Positions 1 to 10,467 of a DNA stretch of 64,000 nt are shown piece by piece. Location of the stretch: assembly GCA_025766275.1 (NCBI GenBank), contig JAFKAC010000041.1, positions 434,001 to 498,000 of the forward strand. The letters are read 5' to 3'. Position numbers and translations under genes: made by a program. Under the pieces are notes generated by a model. It was not told the DNA's origin. It saw only the letters and a program-made list of their open reading frames with translations, and searched no databases. This DNA comes from Lactarius indigo (lineage: Eukaryota; Basidiomycota; Agaricomycetes; Russulales; Russulaceae). How positions within the stretch are numbered: the stretch's first letter is position 1; every line of letters starts with the position of its first letter.

Positions 1-3000
1 CCCACTGGTCTTGTTGGTAGTTAGCATAAATTCTTAAGTACTGCTCTAATTTTTGGTTAGTTCATTCCGACTGTCCGTCGGTACGTGGGTGGTACGCAGA
101 GCTTATGTTTTGCTGTATGTTCAAGGCAGAACATAGATTCTTTGCTAGTGAGGCCGTAAAGCGGGGATCGCGATCGGATATGACCTTTTCTGGTAGTCCA
201 TAATGTGGTAGTACGTGTCGAATGTAGGCCTGCGCTGCTTCTTCCGTACCAAATTTCTCTTTCCAGGGAATGAATATGTTGGCCTTTGAACAACCTTGAT
301 CGGTGATGGTAAGAATTGCATCGAAGCCATATGATTTTGGTAATTTGACGATGAAATCGAGTGCTATTACTTTGAATGGTAAGGGCGTTCCTTCTGGGTA
401 GATGGGTGAAAGTGGTACGCGTGGTCGATTTGTGAGGTTTTTACTGGCCTGACACGCGATGCATCCCTTGACGTATTCGATCACGTCGTGCTTCATAGCT
501 GGCCACCAGTAGTGTTTTTGTATGGCTGCTAATGTGTTAGATTGTCCGGGATGTCCCGCAGTGGGAAGATCGTGAAACGATCGAATTACCCCCCTCCTCA
601 AGGAGGTGTCGTCCACGATCACTAGTCTGTCGAGATAGAAGTAGAGTCCCGATGAATCGTGTGTGAGCGGGCGGCGAATGGTCGACGCGAAAGAAGGGTG
701 AGCGCGTTGGGCGGCGCGACATTGATCGTCTAGTGTCGTAACGTGGGCGACGTTGACAAAAAGTGAAGGGGGGAGTACAGTGACGTGCTGGTTGTCGAGT
801 TCGTCCGTGACGAGGGCAGGGTGACGGGACAGGGCGTCTGCATGAAGAGTGGGCCCCGGAACGTGTCGAAGTATGATGTTGTAATCGGCGAGGATGTTAA
901 TTAGTCGTGCGACACGACGATTGATGTTCTGGGGAGCCCGATAGTGGAGTAAGTTCTGATGATCTATGAGGACCGTGATGGGGTGTTGCGCGGCAACCAG
1001 CAGATGACGCCAATGTTCGAGACCGCGAATGAGTGCAAGTAATTCGCGATCATAGACGTCGTAGTTTCGTTCGGCGGAGCTCAAGGATTGAGAGAAATAG
1101 CCCACGACTTGAGGTTTCTTTCGTTCGTCTAGCTGAGACAGGATGGCTCCGATAGCATATAGGGACGCGTCCGTCTGCAATTGAAAAGGTAAAGAGATGT
1201 CGGGTTGTCGAAGAGCTGGCCGCGAGCATGCGATGCTGATGAGCGTATTTAACGCTTCTGTGCATTCAGTGGTCCATATGAAAGGGACGTCTTTTCGTAG
1301 TAAGTGTGTGAGTGGACGTGCGAGTTCCGCATATCGCGGGATAAATGGGCGTTGGTAACCTAACACCCCTAGTGTGCTGCGCAGTTGTTTTATTGATGTG
1401 AGCGTTCGCGGCCAGTCTCGTAGCCCTGAGACTTTATCGTCGCCCATTTGAATGGTCCCATTGGCGATGGTCATGCCTAAATAGTCAATTTCGGTCCGTT
1501 CGAACGCGCACTTGGATAACTTTAAAAAGTAGCTTTCGTCTAAGAGCGTCTGTAACACTTGTCCCACAATGTGTCGATGATGATCGAAATCTGTGATGGT
1601 GGCCACGAGGATGTCGTCCATATAGATGAAAAGTTCGGTCGGGTATTTGAGCAATAGATTTCGAAAGATGCGATTCATCGCTCGTACGAATGTAGCAGGG
1701 GAATTGGTCAGTCCGAAGTACATTACCATCGGCTCGAATAATCCTCGCGGCGTTTTGAATGCAGCCTTCCATTGGTCGCCGTCGCGGATTCGGATATTAT
1801 TGTAACCCCACCGTATGTCGAATTTCGTGAACAACGTTTTGTCGGCCAGTTGATCTAGCAGATTCGAGATAAGTGGTATCGGATACGTATCTTTCAGCAT
1901 GATCTGATTGAGTGGCTTGTAATCTTGCACTGGGCGGAGTTTCCCGTCCTTTTTCTTGAGAAAGAAAAAGGATGACGCATAAGGTGATTTGGATTCGCGA
2001 ATATACCCCTTTTTCAAGTGCTCTTTTAAGAATTCGTCCAAGTGCGTTAATTCTTTGGCATTGAGTGGGTATATTTTGCATTTCAGCGTGGCCGGGGCAT
2101 CGGGCAGGAGGGTTATCGCGTGGTCATCTTCTCTGATAGGCGGGAATCGGTTAGCGGCTTCTTCCGAAAAGACGGTTGCCCAGGCTTCGTAATGTTCAGG
2201 TAGTACGTCGTTTTCCTTGAGTGCCCTTTCCGCCATCTGCTGCGCGATGGTCTCGATACGAATTATTCGTTCCACGACCATTTTTCGTGATTCTCCCTGA
2301 AGTTGATTGATTGACCAATCAATTTGTGGATTGGTTTCCCTAAACCAGGGATGACCAAGTATCATACGCGGCCGTCCTAGGTGAGTAACGTATAGCAGGG
2401 TGTCGTATCGTTGCTTTCCCCACGTGATACTAACTCGGCAGGCCTTCGTGATGGTACCATGTTCGTTACGAGTTCCATCAACGTTGTACACTAGTCGTCC
2501 ATCGATGGTCGTGGTTTGGATATTGAGTGCTTTGGCGCATTCCTCGTCGATGAAGTTGTCCGAGGCCCCGGAGTCGAGTAATGCAGGGACCATGGTTGTG
2601 GTATTGGCGATGGGCATATCGATGGTGAGTGCGTCACTTGAAGTACTCTGGATGGCATTGATCTCCGTTGTTTCGTCCTCGTCATCTTCGTCTAGACTAG
2701 CTTCCATTAGCAGCTGGGAGATCATGTCTTTTCGCTGAGCGACAGACAATCCCAGTACGCCCGTCATTAATGTTTCTACGGACATTTCTTGCTTGACGGG
2801 CATTGGTGCGGTCACGGCTACAACCTCGTTAACGCGCGCCGGTGTTCTTTTATTCGGGCAGTCACGAGAGAGATGTCCGGTCTTCTTACAGCGGAAGCAC
2901 AAGCCTTCTTTTCGACATCGGTCCATTTCTGCAAGTTCCTGGGGTGTTCGCATATGAGGAACGTATGTTTGTGTGGCGTCCACCTCCATAGGTATCACTT

Positions 3001-3345
3001 GATCGTTCTTGTTTACTGGTTTCGGTGGTCGCGTATTTTGGATCGGGATCACGTTTGTTCTCCCGATTTGCGCGATACAATTAGTGATCGTGCGATATCG
3101 TTGGATTTCCTCTCGGGTCGCATCTTCCCAGTCTTGCATGGTGACTGGCATTTTACTTCGTTTGAGACAAGACACTAATAGTCCTTTGCGAAGTCCTCGA
3201 CGAAATAAGTCGACGGTCCCCTTTTGGGTCAAATCCCAGTCTGCGGCTTCGGCGAGTTGCTTAAAGGTTGCGATGTATTCATCTATTTCTTCACCTTTCA
3301 TGGTGAGTGCAGTTAGCTTAGCATAGGCGTTTTGCTGGCTCAAGG
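1..3345 (-). pseudogene. Element A gag C-terminus and pol, with nonsense codon
   Basis: This is the continuation of the A Gag-Pol. In order it holds the end of the capsid domain, a CCHC zinc knuckle (CFRCKKTGHLSRDC, about residue 150), an aspartic protease (LLDSGASDNF, about 255), reverse transcriptase with YMDD, RNase H, and integrase with the HHCC region (GCIACQ) and catalytic Asp residues in LDFIVKLP and VISDRDPRF. The frame stops at TGA 62-64, immediately after TDGQSE, where the other elements have Arg. Reading on past it, the integrase frame stays open to position 1, including a LEQYLR motif. The simplest explanation is CGA to TGA, a CpG transition. The integrase C-terminus and any chromodomain are beyond the window. 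Confidence 0.93.
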
Positions 3346-3737
3346 TGTCATGAACGCCCCATATTTTTCATCCCCTTCTCTTCTTTTTCCATTCTTCCTT
3401 CGCTTCTTTGCTTTGCTGGCACCCGCTTTGCTGGCAGTTGCCTCGCTGGCATTGTATTGCCTCGCTGGCACTCCTGGACACTAGCTATATAAACCCCGTA
3501 GTACACCCTGTATTTCCTTAGCTTTGGCTTTGTCAATCTACTGCCTTGTCCCTCAGCACAGTCCTCTCTTCTCTATCACAGCCCTCTTCTCTGAAGCCTT
3601 GTTGCCTTGAGCTATATCAAGGAACACCCACAGACTTAGGTGCCGTTCTGCTCAGCAGCGGACCAACTCAGTATCCTTTGCCTTAGGCAGGACCTGTTAC
3701 AGACTGACCCGACACACGCCCCGGCAGTGGCGTGACA
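3346..3737 (+). repeat. 5' LTR of element B
   Basis: 392 bp, TGTCATGAACG...GTGACA, identical in length to the 3' copy. It contains short direct repeats of the type TTTGCTGGCA and CTCGCTGGCA in U3, a TATATAAA box at 3486-3493, and the predicted start of transcription near 3519. The three differences from the 3' LTR are CCCCG/CCCCA, GCCCCGG/GCCCTGG and GGCG/GGTG, every one a CpG transition. Confidence 0.95.
3486..3530 (+). promoter_or_regulatory. TATA box and predicted 5' end of element B transcript
   Basis: TATATAAA at 3486-3493 lies about 30 nt upstream of TAGCTTTGGCTT (3519-3530). That 12-mer is the exact reverse complement of the sequence just inside the LTR (3739-3750). Complementarity between the RNA 5' end and the primer-binding site is the hallmark of Tf1-type self-priming, so this both predicts the transcription start and the priming mode. 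It is an inference from sequence only. Confidence 0.7.
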
Positions 3738-3738
3738 T

Positions 3739-3750
3739 AAGCCAAAGCTA
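3739..3750 (+). other. Self-priming primer-binding site of element B
   Basis: AAGCCAAAGCTA begins one base after the LTR end and is complementary over 12 nt to the predicted transcript 5' end (3519-3530). I see no conventional TGG-starting complement to a tRNA 3' end here. Confidence 0.7.
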
Positions 3751-3771
3751 CCGACCTCAGAACTAGCCACC

Positions 3772-5481
3772 GTGGCTAGCATCAAACTCGACCTTCTCCC
3801 TGACGATCAGTGGACCGAAGTCTTCCGTCGTTGGAACGACGATTTACCGATACACGTTCTTGGGTGTGCTTATTGGAACTCATCACACGTTGACAGACGC
3901 GGAGGCTATCGAGCTTCCCTTAACGGACGCATTTATAACCTCGACTTCATAAACCACCGGTGGCACGTCCTTGAAAAACGCGGCACCGAGTTTTTCACTA
4001 AAACATCCCTCGCCATCCCCCGCAATAACGACGTCGGTCTTGGCTGGTGGAACCCAGAAGACGACGAGAATCCCGAACGGTATCATCTCGACCACCCCGA
4101 AACATTTCCTGAACCGACCGCACCAGTCCGCGTAGACTCTCCTCTTGAGGACAGCGTTCCTACCGAGGAAACACCTGCTGACGTGTCAGCACCAATTGAA
4201 AACGAACTCGACACAGTTCTAGAGAACGTACCCATCGATGCCCCAGACTTCTGGCAGCAGATTGCAGCTGCTTCGGCACCCGTCTCACCTGTATTCCCAC
4301 CTCTCCTTACTGTCACAGCACCACCCGTTATCACCCCATCAGCACCCGCCATGTCATCAGGATCCGCAGCCAACGCCTCATCTGGGGGGAAGCTCAGCGG
4401 CAATGCCCCCGCCATATTTGATGGCTCCCGCGATAAGTCAAAGAAGTTCCTAAGGGAATTTGACCTGTATCGCGGCATGAACGAAGACTCTTCAGTCATC
4501 CGATCACCCTACCAGCGCGTGTTCCTAGCGCTGTCCTTCATCCGTGGCCCGAATGCAGACGACTGGGTCGATACCCAATTGGAAGGACTACGCACGAAAG
4601 TCAACGGCACTGCGACAGCAGCAGCCGTCCCCAAATCAGAGGAATCGCTGTGGAACGACTTCGTCACCAATTTCAAATCAGCATACACCAATGTCACAGA
4701 AAAACAGGACGCTTACCAGCTCCTAAAAGCGCTCCAAATGAAGGGAGCAGATCTTGACACGTATACCGCCACATTTCAGAACCTTGCCGCGAAGGCAGGA
4801 TATGCTCTCGACGCTGCAGCCACAGTCGACCTCTATTCGGGAGGACTGCCGCGTGGCCTCTTATCGGCCATCTTGAAACGCGATAACGTCCCTGAAACAT
4901 TCACTCAGTGGGTCGAATCGGCACAAAAAGAACAACGCAAATACGCGATGCTTCGCGCTCGTGTAGGCCTCAACGACGGAGGCAAAAAGATCGGCGGAAG
5001 AACTAGACAAGAGTGGTCTCAGCTGTTCAATTCAAACAGCAACCAAGGAGGAGGACGACGTACCAATAACCAACCCAGCCAGCAGACCACGACCCCGATC
5101 CGCGATCCCGATGCGATGGACGTCGACCGCGCTCGCATCGCGCTGACCGACGAAGAAATGCAGTGCTGCCGATCAGAAGGACGCTGCTTCCGCTGCTTCG
5201 GAAAGGGGCACCTTTCATGCGACTGCCCGAAACGATCAACTAGCCAGGCTGGCGGTGGGACAACAACGATCCGCCAAAACGACAACCGTCGCGGAAACAC
5301 GACTTCCGCGCGCATCGCCGAGGTCGAACCTACACAAACACCAGCGATATCTGCCCCCAGCCCAGCCGCGCCGACCCCACAGAAAAAGAATGGCGACAGT
5401 TTCGTCGCCCAGGTCCGCGCCATGAAAAACAACGAGAAGGAGGCCATTCTTGACGCCCTCTTCATGGACGAGGATTTTTAG
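3772..5481 (+). CDS. gag: Gag of chromovirus B
   Basis: 569-codon frame encoding the structural protein that packages the element RNA. Residues 1-110 form a Trp-rich N-terminal domain containing FINHRW, 115-195 are Pro/acid-rich, about 205-375 is the retrotransposon capsid domain (NAPAIFDG onward), and a CCHC knuckle (CFRCFGKGHLSCDC) lies near 465. The frame has no ATG at its start: it opens GTG-GCT in an otherwise ideal context (GCCACC before, G after). There is no ATG anywhere from the predicted transcript start (3519) to 4238, and the first in-frame ATG is 4351, just before the capsid domain. Either GUG initiation makes a long Gag, or only a short Gag from 4351 is made. It ends GAG GAT TTT TAG, a likely frameshift site into pol. 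Confidence 0.92.
   Translation: MASIKLDLLPDDQWTEVFRRWNDDLPIHVLGCAYWNSSHVDRRGGYRASLNGRIYNLDFINHRWHVLEKRGTEFFTKTSLAIPRNNDVGLGWWNPEDDENPERYHLDHPETFPEPTAPVRVDSPLEDSVPTEETPADVSAPIENELDTVLENVPIDAPDFWQQIAAASAPVSPVFPPLLTVTAPPVITPSAPAMSSGSAANASSGGKLSGNAPAIFDGSRDKSKKFLREFDLYRGMNEDSSVIRSPYQRVFLALSFIRGPNADDWVDTQLEGLRTKVNGTATAAAVPKSEESLWNDFVTNFKSAYTNVTEKQDAYQLLKALQMKGADLDTYTATFQNLAAKAGYALDAAATVDLYSGGLPRGLLSAILKRDNVPETFTQWVESAQKEQRKYAMLRARVGLNDGGKKIGGRTRQEWSQLFNSNSNQGGGRRTNNQPSQQTTTPIRDPDAMDVDRARIALTDEEMQCCRSEGRCFRCFGKGHLSCDCPKRSTSQAGGGTTTIRQNDNRRGNTTSARIAEVEPTQTPAISAPSPAAPTPQKKNGDSFVAQVRAMKNNEKEAILDALFMDEDF
5470..5481 (+). other. Candidate -1 frameshift site at gag/pol of B
   Basis: The gag terminus GAGGATTTTTAG is identical to the gag terminus of C1 and C2. 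Pol lies in the -1 frame in all of them, and that frame is open from the TTT codon onward. Slippage of a Phe tRNA by one T before the stop codon would join Gag to Pol (next codons TTA GCC). Confidence 0.55.
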
Positions 5482-5528
5482 CCAGCTCGGATCCCACGGC
5501 CTGGGTTCGAGCCTTCCAAGTAGACAGC

Positions 5529-8500
5529 ATGTACGTATGCCGACGAAATAGCCTGCAAATATCAGTTATTTTCCAATCTACGTGCGAAACGGCCGAAATC
5601 GCGCTTGTCGACAGTGGCGCAACCGAAAATTTCATCCACTCTCGAGTCACTCAACGACTAAAACTTCCCACACGACAACTTACCACACCTCGAACGATTC
5701 GAAACGTCGATGGCACCGAGAATCGAGCAGGGCGGATCGATAAATACATCGCATTGAAAGTACAACTCGGAAACCGGCACGCGACTCAGCGTTTCTATGT
5801 TACCGACCTAGGGGACGATGACATCCTGCTAGGATACCCGTGGCTTCAGCAATTCGAGCCAGTAATTGACTGGAAACAAGGGACGCTCACCCCAGAACCT
5901 CTCCACCTCTCCACCCTCCTCGTACCCATGACGCGCCGATCTACTACGATCCAAGTCGAAGCCCCCGACGGGGGAGACGCATTCGTAGTCCAGAACAATC
6001 CCTGTAGCTCGGAAACGAAGCCGATTAACGGTCAAACGCGAAAAACGAGCCCTGTAACGAAAAAGGGTCAACACCAGGCAATGACACCTTACCTAGTCGT
6101 AAGGGCGGCCGCTTTCAACGAGTGGCGGTCGCTTGTAGACGCCATCGACCCCTGGGAAGCTGGAGACGAGCTACATATTAGAATACCAGGAGAGGAGGCA
6201 ATCCGAGGAACGAATATGGCCCAACAGTGGGCCATAGAGGCGAATAAAGACAAGGCGAAGCTTACTGAAGATTCGATCCCCGCCGAATACCGCCGCCACA
6301 TTAAGGTGTTCTCCGAAGCGGAATCTCAACGTTTCCCACCATCACGTGACTGGGATCATGCAATCGAACTCGCCCCGGACGCGCCTGCCACCCTTGACTG
6401 TAAAGTATATCCCCTAACTAAGGATGAACGAGGGGCACTGCGAAAATTCTTAGATGAACATCTGGCGAAGCAGTACATCCGCCCATCACACTCCCCCTAT
6501 GCCAGCCCCTTTTTCTTTATTAAGAAAAAGGATGGAAAACTACGGCCGGTCCAAGACTATCGACGCCTAAACCAACACACCATTCGCAACACGTACCCTC
6601 TTCCCCTCATTAAAACCCTCACAGAGGGCCTCAGAGGCAGCCGCCTCTACACCAAATTCGACATTAGATGGGGGTATAATAATGTGCGAATTAAGGAAGG
6701 CGACGAATGGAAAGCAGCCTTTAAAACAGAGGAAGGACTGTTTGAACCGCGCGTTATGTTTTTTGGGCTAACCAACTCACCCTCGACCTTCCAAGCCATG
6801 ATGGACACCATTCTACGCACCCAGCTGAAGGCAGAGAGCCGTCGCTATGTCTTCGATTACATGGACGACATTCTTATTGCTACCCCAGATGACCTCTCCC
6901 TCCACCGTGCCATCGTCCATGAAGTACTTGACATCCTAGAACGCGAGAGCCTCTTCCTTAAACCAGAAAAGTGCACCTTTGAAGCACGACGGGTGGAGTA
7001 TCTGGGACTCATTCTTGAAGGCGACAAAATCGAAGCTGACCCTGCAAAACTTGCTGGACTCAGAGACTGGCCTCGCACCCTTAGAACAGTTAAACAAGTA
7101 CGCAGTACCCTAGGCGTCTTTGGATACCAGCGACCCTTCATCCCAGGCTTCGCCAACATTGCTCGCCCACTTACTAATCTCCTGAAAAAGGACTGCCCCT
7201 TTATCTGGACACCTGAATGCACGGCCGCTATTGATAAACTCGTTGCCATCCTCACCAGCACTCCAGTTCTCTGGCAACCCGATCTGAGCGCTCCCTTTGA
7301 GGTTGAAGTCGACGCTTCTGCCTTTGCCACTGGTGGCATCCTATATCAGCGTGACGCCAACCATAAACTTCGCCCAGTCGCCTATCACTCCAAAACATTC
7401 AATGAGGCAGAGCGTAACTACGATATCCATGACCGTGAACTCCTTGCAGTTATCACTGCCCTTAAGGAGTGGCGACACTTCCTCCTCGGCTCCCCACATC
7501 CTGTCACTATCTATACCGATCACGCGAACCTCCAGTACTACAAACAACCCCATAAGATCAACCGACGTGTCGCCCGCTACATCCCCTTGCTTGGGGAATA
7601 CAATCTCAAACTCGTCCACAAACCAGGTTCTACTAACCGTGCTGACGCCCTCTCCCGGCGACCTGACCATGATGATGGTTCTGCTGATAACCAAGACATC
7701 ACCGTCCTCCCCGCACCACTGTTCATCCACACTACTCAGCTCTCCTCTCTCGAGCGGGATGTTCGCACCCTTCAAGCGTCACATATCCCCACGATTCTGC
7801 GCTGGAAAGCCACTTACAATCTTTCCCTTTCAGACGGTTCCTGGTGGCATGACGGCCGCCTCGTGGTCGTGGAAGACCCCGGTCTTAGGAGGGGGGTAAT
7901 TTCCCTTTATCACGACTCCCCTAGTGCCGGCCACCCAGGAATTGCCAACACTCACGCCCTAGTTTCACGCGACTACTGGTGGCCAGGAATGCGAAATACT
8001 ATTATAGCCTACGTCAAAGGCTGTGCTGCTTGTCAGGCAAACAAAGCCATCTCCCATCGACCGCGACCCCCACCTTTCCCAATTACCACCAATCCCTCAG
8101 CACGGCCATTCGAAACAGTAACTATGGACTTCATCACCAAACTCCCCCTCTCTCGTGGATTTGACTCCATATTGACAATCACGGACCACGATTGCACCAA
8201 GGGAACGCTGTTTATCCCTTGTAAAGAGTCGATCGATGGACCGGGAGTAGCCGCGCTTTATCACCGACATGTCTACCCCCACTTTGGACTACCAACTCGT
8301 GTTATCACCGATAGGGACCCCCGCTTCGCCTCCACCTTCTCCCGGCAGCTATGCAAGTCCCTGGGGATCACACAAAACATTTCAACTGCATATCACCCGC
8401 AGACAGACGGGCAATCGGAGCGATCCAATCAGTGGTTGGAACAATACCTGCGCTTCTTCTGCAACGGACGACAGACAGATTGGGTAAATTGGCTCCCCTC

Positions 8501-9182
8501 AGCCCAGTTCGCACACAACAGCTGGCCAAACGCCACCACACACCGCACCCCATTTGAGCTCCTCATGGGGCACACCCCTCACACCCCGGGCAGCCACCTA
8601 GCTAACCAGGTTGCTCCATCTGTCAGTGAGCGTCTCGCTGCAGTTGCAGATTTACGCATCCTGGCACAACAGGGCATCAAAGCAGCTCAGGAGATGACGA
8701 CCAAAATCCCTGCCTCCTTCGTCCCCTACAAAGAAGGTGACCTCGTCTGGCTAGAAGCAAAGAACCTTACCACATCGCATCCTACCGCTAAACTGGCACC
8801 TAAACGCTATGGTCCATTCCCCATTACCAAAGTCATCTCCCACGTTGTTTATCAGCTGGCGCTTCCGTCGACATGGAAGATCCACAATGTCTTCCATGCA
8901 TCCCTCCTCCTTCCTTACCATGAAACTACCGAGCATGGTCCGAACTTTTCGCGGCCAGCCCCTGACCTTATCGATGGGGAGGAGGAGTATGAGGTTGAAG
9001 AGATTCGCGATTCGCGAAGACGACGCCGCCAACTCCAGTACCTAATTAAGTGGAAAGGATACCCTGACGCAGATAACACTTGGGAATCCCACAACAATGT
9101 CCATGCCCCTGAACTTGTCCAGGCGTTCCATGACATGCATCCAGACGCCATCCGACTCGGTGACGTGGAAGTCACCCCTTAG
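5529..9182 (+). CDS. pol: Pol polyprotein of chromovirus B
   Basis: 1217 codons from the first ATG. The frame is already open from 5478, so the true N-terminus is probably made by -1 frameshifting from gag. In order it encodes an aspartic protease (LVDSGATENF), reverse transcriptase with YMDD, RNase H (DASAFATGG, HDRELLAV), integrase with an HHCC zinc region (GCAACQ) and the D-D-E residues (MDFITKLP, VITDRDPRF, TDGQSERSNQWLEQYLR), and a C-terminal chromodomain (LQYLIKWKGYPDADNTWE). The chromodomain is expected to guide integration to particular chromatin. No break is visible and all catalytic motifs are present. The pre-protease segment DPTAWVRAF resembles NPSAWVRAV of element E, supporting translation upstream of the ATG. 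Confidence 0.96.
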   Translation: MYVCRRNSLQISVIFQSTCETAEIALVDSGATENFIHSRVTQRLKLPTRQLTTPRTIRNVDGTENRAGRIDKYIALKVQLGNRHATQRFYVTDLGDDDILLGYPWLQQFEPVIDWKQGTLTPEPLHLSTLLVPMTRRSTTIQVEAPDGGDAFVVQNNPCSSETKPINGQTRKTSPVTKKGQHQAMTPYLVVRAAAFNEWRSLVDAIDPWEAGDELHIRIPGEEAIRGTNMAQQWAIEANKDKAKLTEDSIPAEYRRHIKVFSEAESQRFPPSRDWDHAIELAPDAPATLDCKVYPLTKDERGALRKFLDEHLAKQYIRPSHSPYASPFFFIKKKDGKLRPVQDYRRLNQHTIRNTYPLPLIKTLTEGLRGSRLYTKFDIRWGYNNVRIKEGDEWKAAFKTEEGLFEPRVMFFGLTNSPSTFQAMMDTILRTQLKAESRRYVFDYMDDILIATPDDLSLHRAIVHEVLDILERESLFLKPEKCTFEARRVEYLGLILEGDKIEADPAKLAGLRDWPRTLRTVKQVRSTLGVFGYQRPFIPGFANIARPLTNLLKKDCPFIWTPECTAAIDKLVAILTSTPVLWQPDLSAPFEVEVDASAFATGGILYQRDANHKLRPVAYHSKTFNEAERNYDIHDRELLAVITALKEWRHFLLGSPHPVTIYTDHANLQYYKQPHKINRRVARYIPLLGEYNLKLVHKPGSTNRADALSRRPDHDDGSADNQDITVLPAPLFIHTTQLSSLERDVRTLQASHIPTILRWKATYNLSLSDGSWWHDGRLVVVEDPGLRRGVISLYHDSPSAGHPGIANTHALVSRDYWWPGMRNTIIAYVKGCAACQANKAISHRPRPPPFPITTNPSARPFETVTMDFITKLPLSRGFDSILTITDHDCTKGTLFIPCKESIDGPGVAALYHRHVYPHFGLPTRVITDRDPRFASTFSRQLCKSLGITQNISTAYHPQTDGQSERSNQWLEQYLRFFCNGRQTDWVNWLPSAQFAHNSWPNATTHRTPFELLMGHTPHTPGSHLANQVAPSVSERLAAVADLRILAQQGIKAAQEMTTKIPASFVPYKEGDLVWLEAKNLTTSHPTAKLAPKRYGPFPITKVISHVVYQLALPSTWKIHNVFHASLLLPYHETTEHGPNFSRPAPDLIDGEEEYEVEEIRDSRRRRRQLQYLIKWKGYPDADNTWESHNNVHAPELVQAFHDMHPDAIRLGDVEVTP

Positions 9183-9193
9183 AACGGGGGTAA

Positions 9194-9585
9194 TGTCATG
9201 AACGCCCCATATTTTTCATCCCCTTCTCTTCTTTTTCCATTCTTCCTTCGCTTCTTTGCTTTGCTGGCACCCGCTTTGCTGGCAGTTGCCTCGCTGGCAT
9301 TGTATTGCCTCGCTGGCACTCCTGGACACTAGCTATATAAACCCCATAGTACACCCTGTATTTCCTTAGCTTTGGCTTTGTCAATCTACTGCCTTGTCCC
9401 TCAGCACAGTCCTCTCTTCTCTATCACAGCCCTCTTCTCTGAAGCCTTGTTGCCTTGAGCTATATCAAGGAACACCCACAGACTTAGGTGCCGTTCTGCT
9501 CAGCAGCGGACCAACTCAGTATCCTTTGCCTTAGGCAGGACCTGTTACAGACTGACCCGACACACGCCCTGGCAGTGGTGTGACA
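9194..9585 (+). repeat. 3' LTR of element B
   Basis: 392 bp, begins TGTCATGAACG directly after the purine tract and ends GTGTGACA before the CAAGG duplication at 9586-9590. All three changes relative to the 5' LTR are on this copy and convert CpG to TpG or CpA, consistent with cytosine-methylation decay since insertion. Confidence 0.95.
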
Positions 9586-10377
9586 CAAGGTGTCCGTCCA
9601 AGCGTTTTCGAAATCAGTTACAAAGTTGGTCCATAACGTTTCGCTGGTTTCGGGAACGGGATTCGTAGGATCGTTGATTCTTTGTTCGAGCTTTTTATCC
9701 TGCGCTTGGTTCCAGCTTTCGACCGCTCGTCCCCGGATGAGTGTGAGCGCGAGGGCTACTCGTTGGTAAGGAATGACCATTCTTTCATTCGTCCGGTTAA
9801 CTCGGCGGTACTGATTGAATTCGTGAAGGAATTGTCGGCTTCTGTCTCGGTTCCCATCGAAGAACGCTGGTGCTGCCCCTTGTAGAGGGCCCGTGATAGT
9901 TGTCGTGCTGCTGCCACTCCCCGATCCGCTTCCGCTGGCCATTGGTGCACTAAGTGGTGCCGTTGCGCTGGGTACTGGGACTAATTGGGGTGATTTCCTT
10001 TTTCCTTTTTGCTTTGCAATTTGTCGTTTATGCTCGGGCCAATTGTAGGTGGGCATGGTGCTAGTTTGCTTTCGTCGTTTTAGACCCCACAGTAGTGGCT
10101 CGTCCACACGCGCGTTCGTATATGTGTACCACCCGGTGTTTTCGAAATATACTTCGTACCACTCGTTTTCGTCTGCCGCAAATTCAACGTCCAAGGCCGG
10201 GCTGGGGTCTCGTCGTACGATGTACCCTCGTCCTGGTACCCAGTCGATTCCTCCGGTTACGATGTCCTGTAAGTTCTGGGTGTCACGTCTGACGACTAGT
10301 CGTTTTACGGTTGGGTCGTGGTCTGCTGGTTCTGGTTCAAAGTAGGCGTGGGTTCGATCGAGAGCCACGATGATCAC
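9586..10377 (-). pseudogene. Element A gag, N-terminal part, interrupted by element B
   Basis: This is the first half of the A Gag, joined across element B to the reading frame at 3345. The frame opens without ATG. The likely start is GTG-GCT at 10368, matching the GTG-GC openings of B and E, and the first in-frame ATG is at 10056. Residues 1-110 form the family's N-terminal domain, with an F-x4-W module (FENTGW). A basic stretch and a Ser/Gly-rich linker follow, then the start of the capsid-type Gag domain with a GAAPAFFDG motif. The capsid domain breaks at Asp-Thr-Leu, where B inserted. It is not functional in this copy unless B is removed. Confidence 0.85.
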
Positions 10378-10467
10378 GCGTCCGTCTGGGACTGTCCGTG
10401 CTGTTTCGGTTTGTCTGGGAACGCCTTTTCGCCTCGTTCAGCGGCAGAGTAGGGAGGTCTACTCTTA

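Larger units (their letters stand above)
3346..9585 (+). mobile_element. Full-length Ty3/gypsy chromovirus B (6.24 kb)
   Basis: Two 392-bp LTRs (3346-3737 and 9194-9585) flank uninterrupted gag and pol frames. Target duplication CAAGG lies at 3341-3345 and 9586-9590. A purine-rich tract with GGGGG precedes the 3' LTR at 9182-9193. The LTRs differ at only three positions by eye, all CpG to TpG or CpA, so the insertion is young and may still be competent. It sits in the opposite orientation to its host element A. Gag, protease, RT, RNase H, integrase and chromodomain are all present. Confidence 0.97.

Noticed and set aside
3738..3760. tRNA-type primer-binding site in element B
   Set aside because: No TGG start after the LTR. 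A 12-nt match to the transcript 5' end explains the sequence better.
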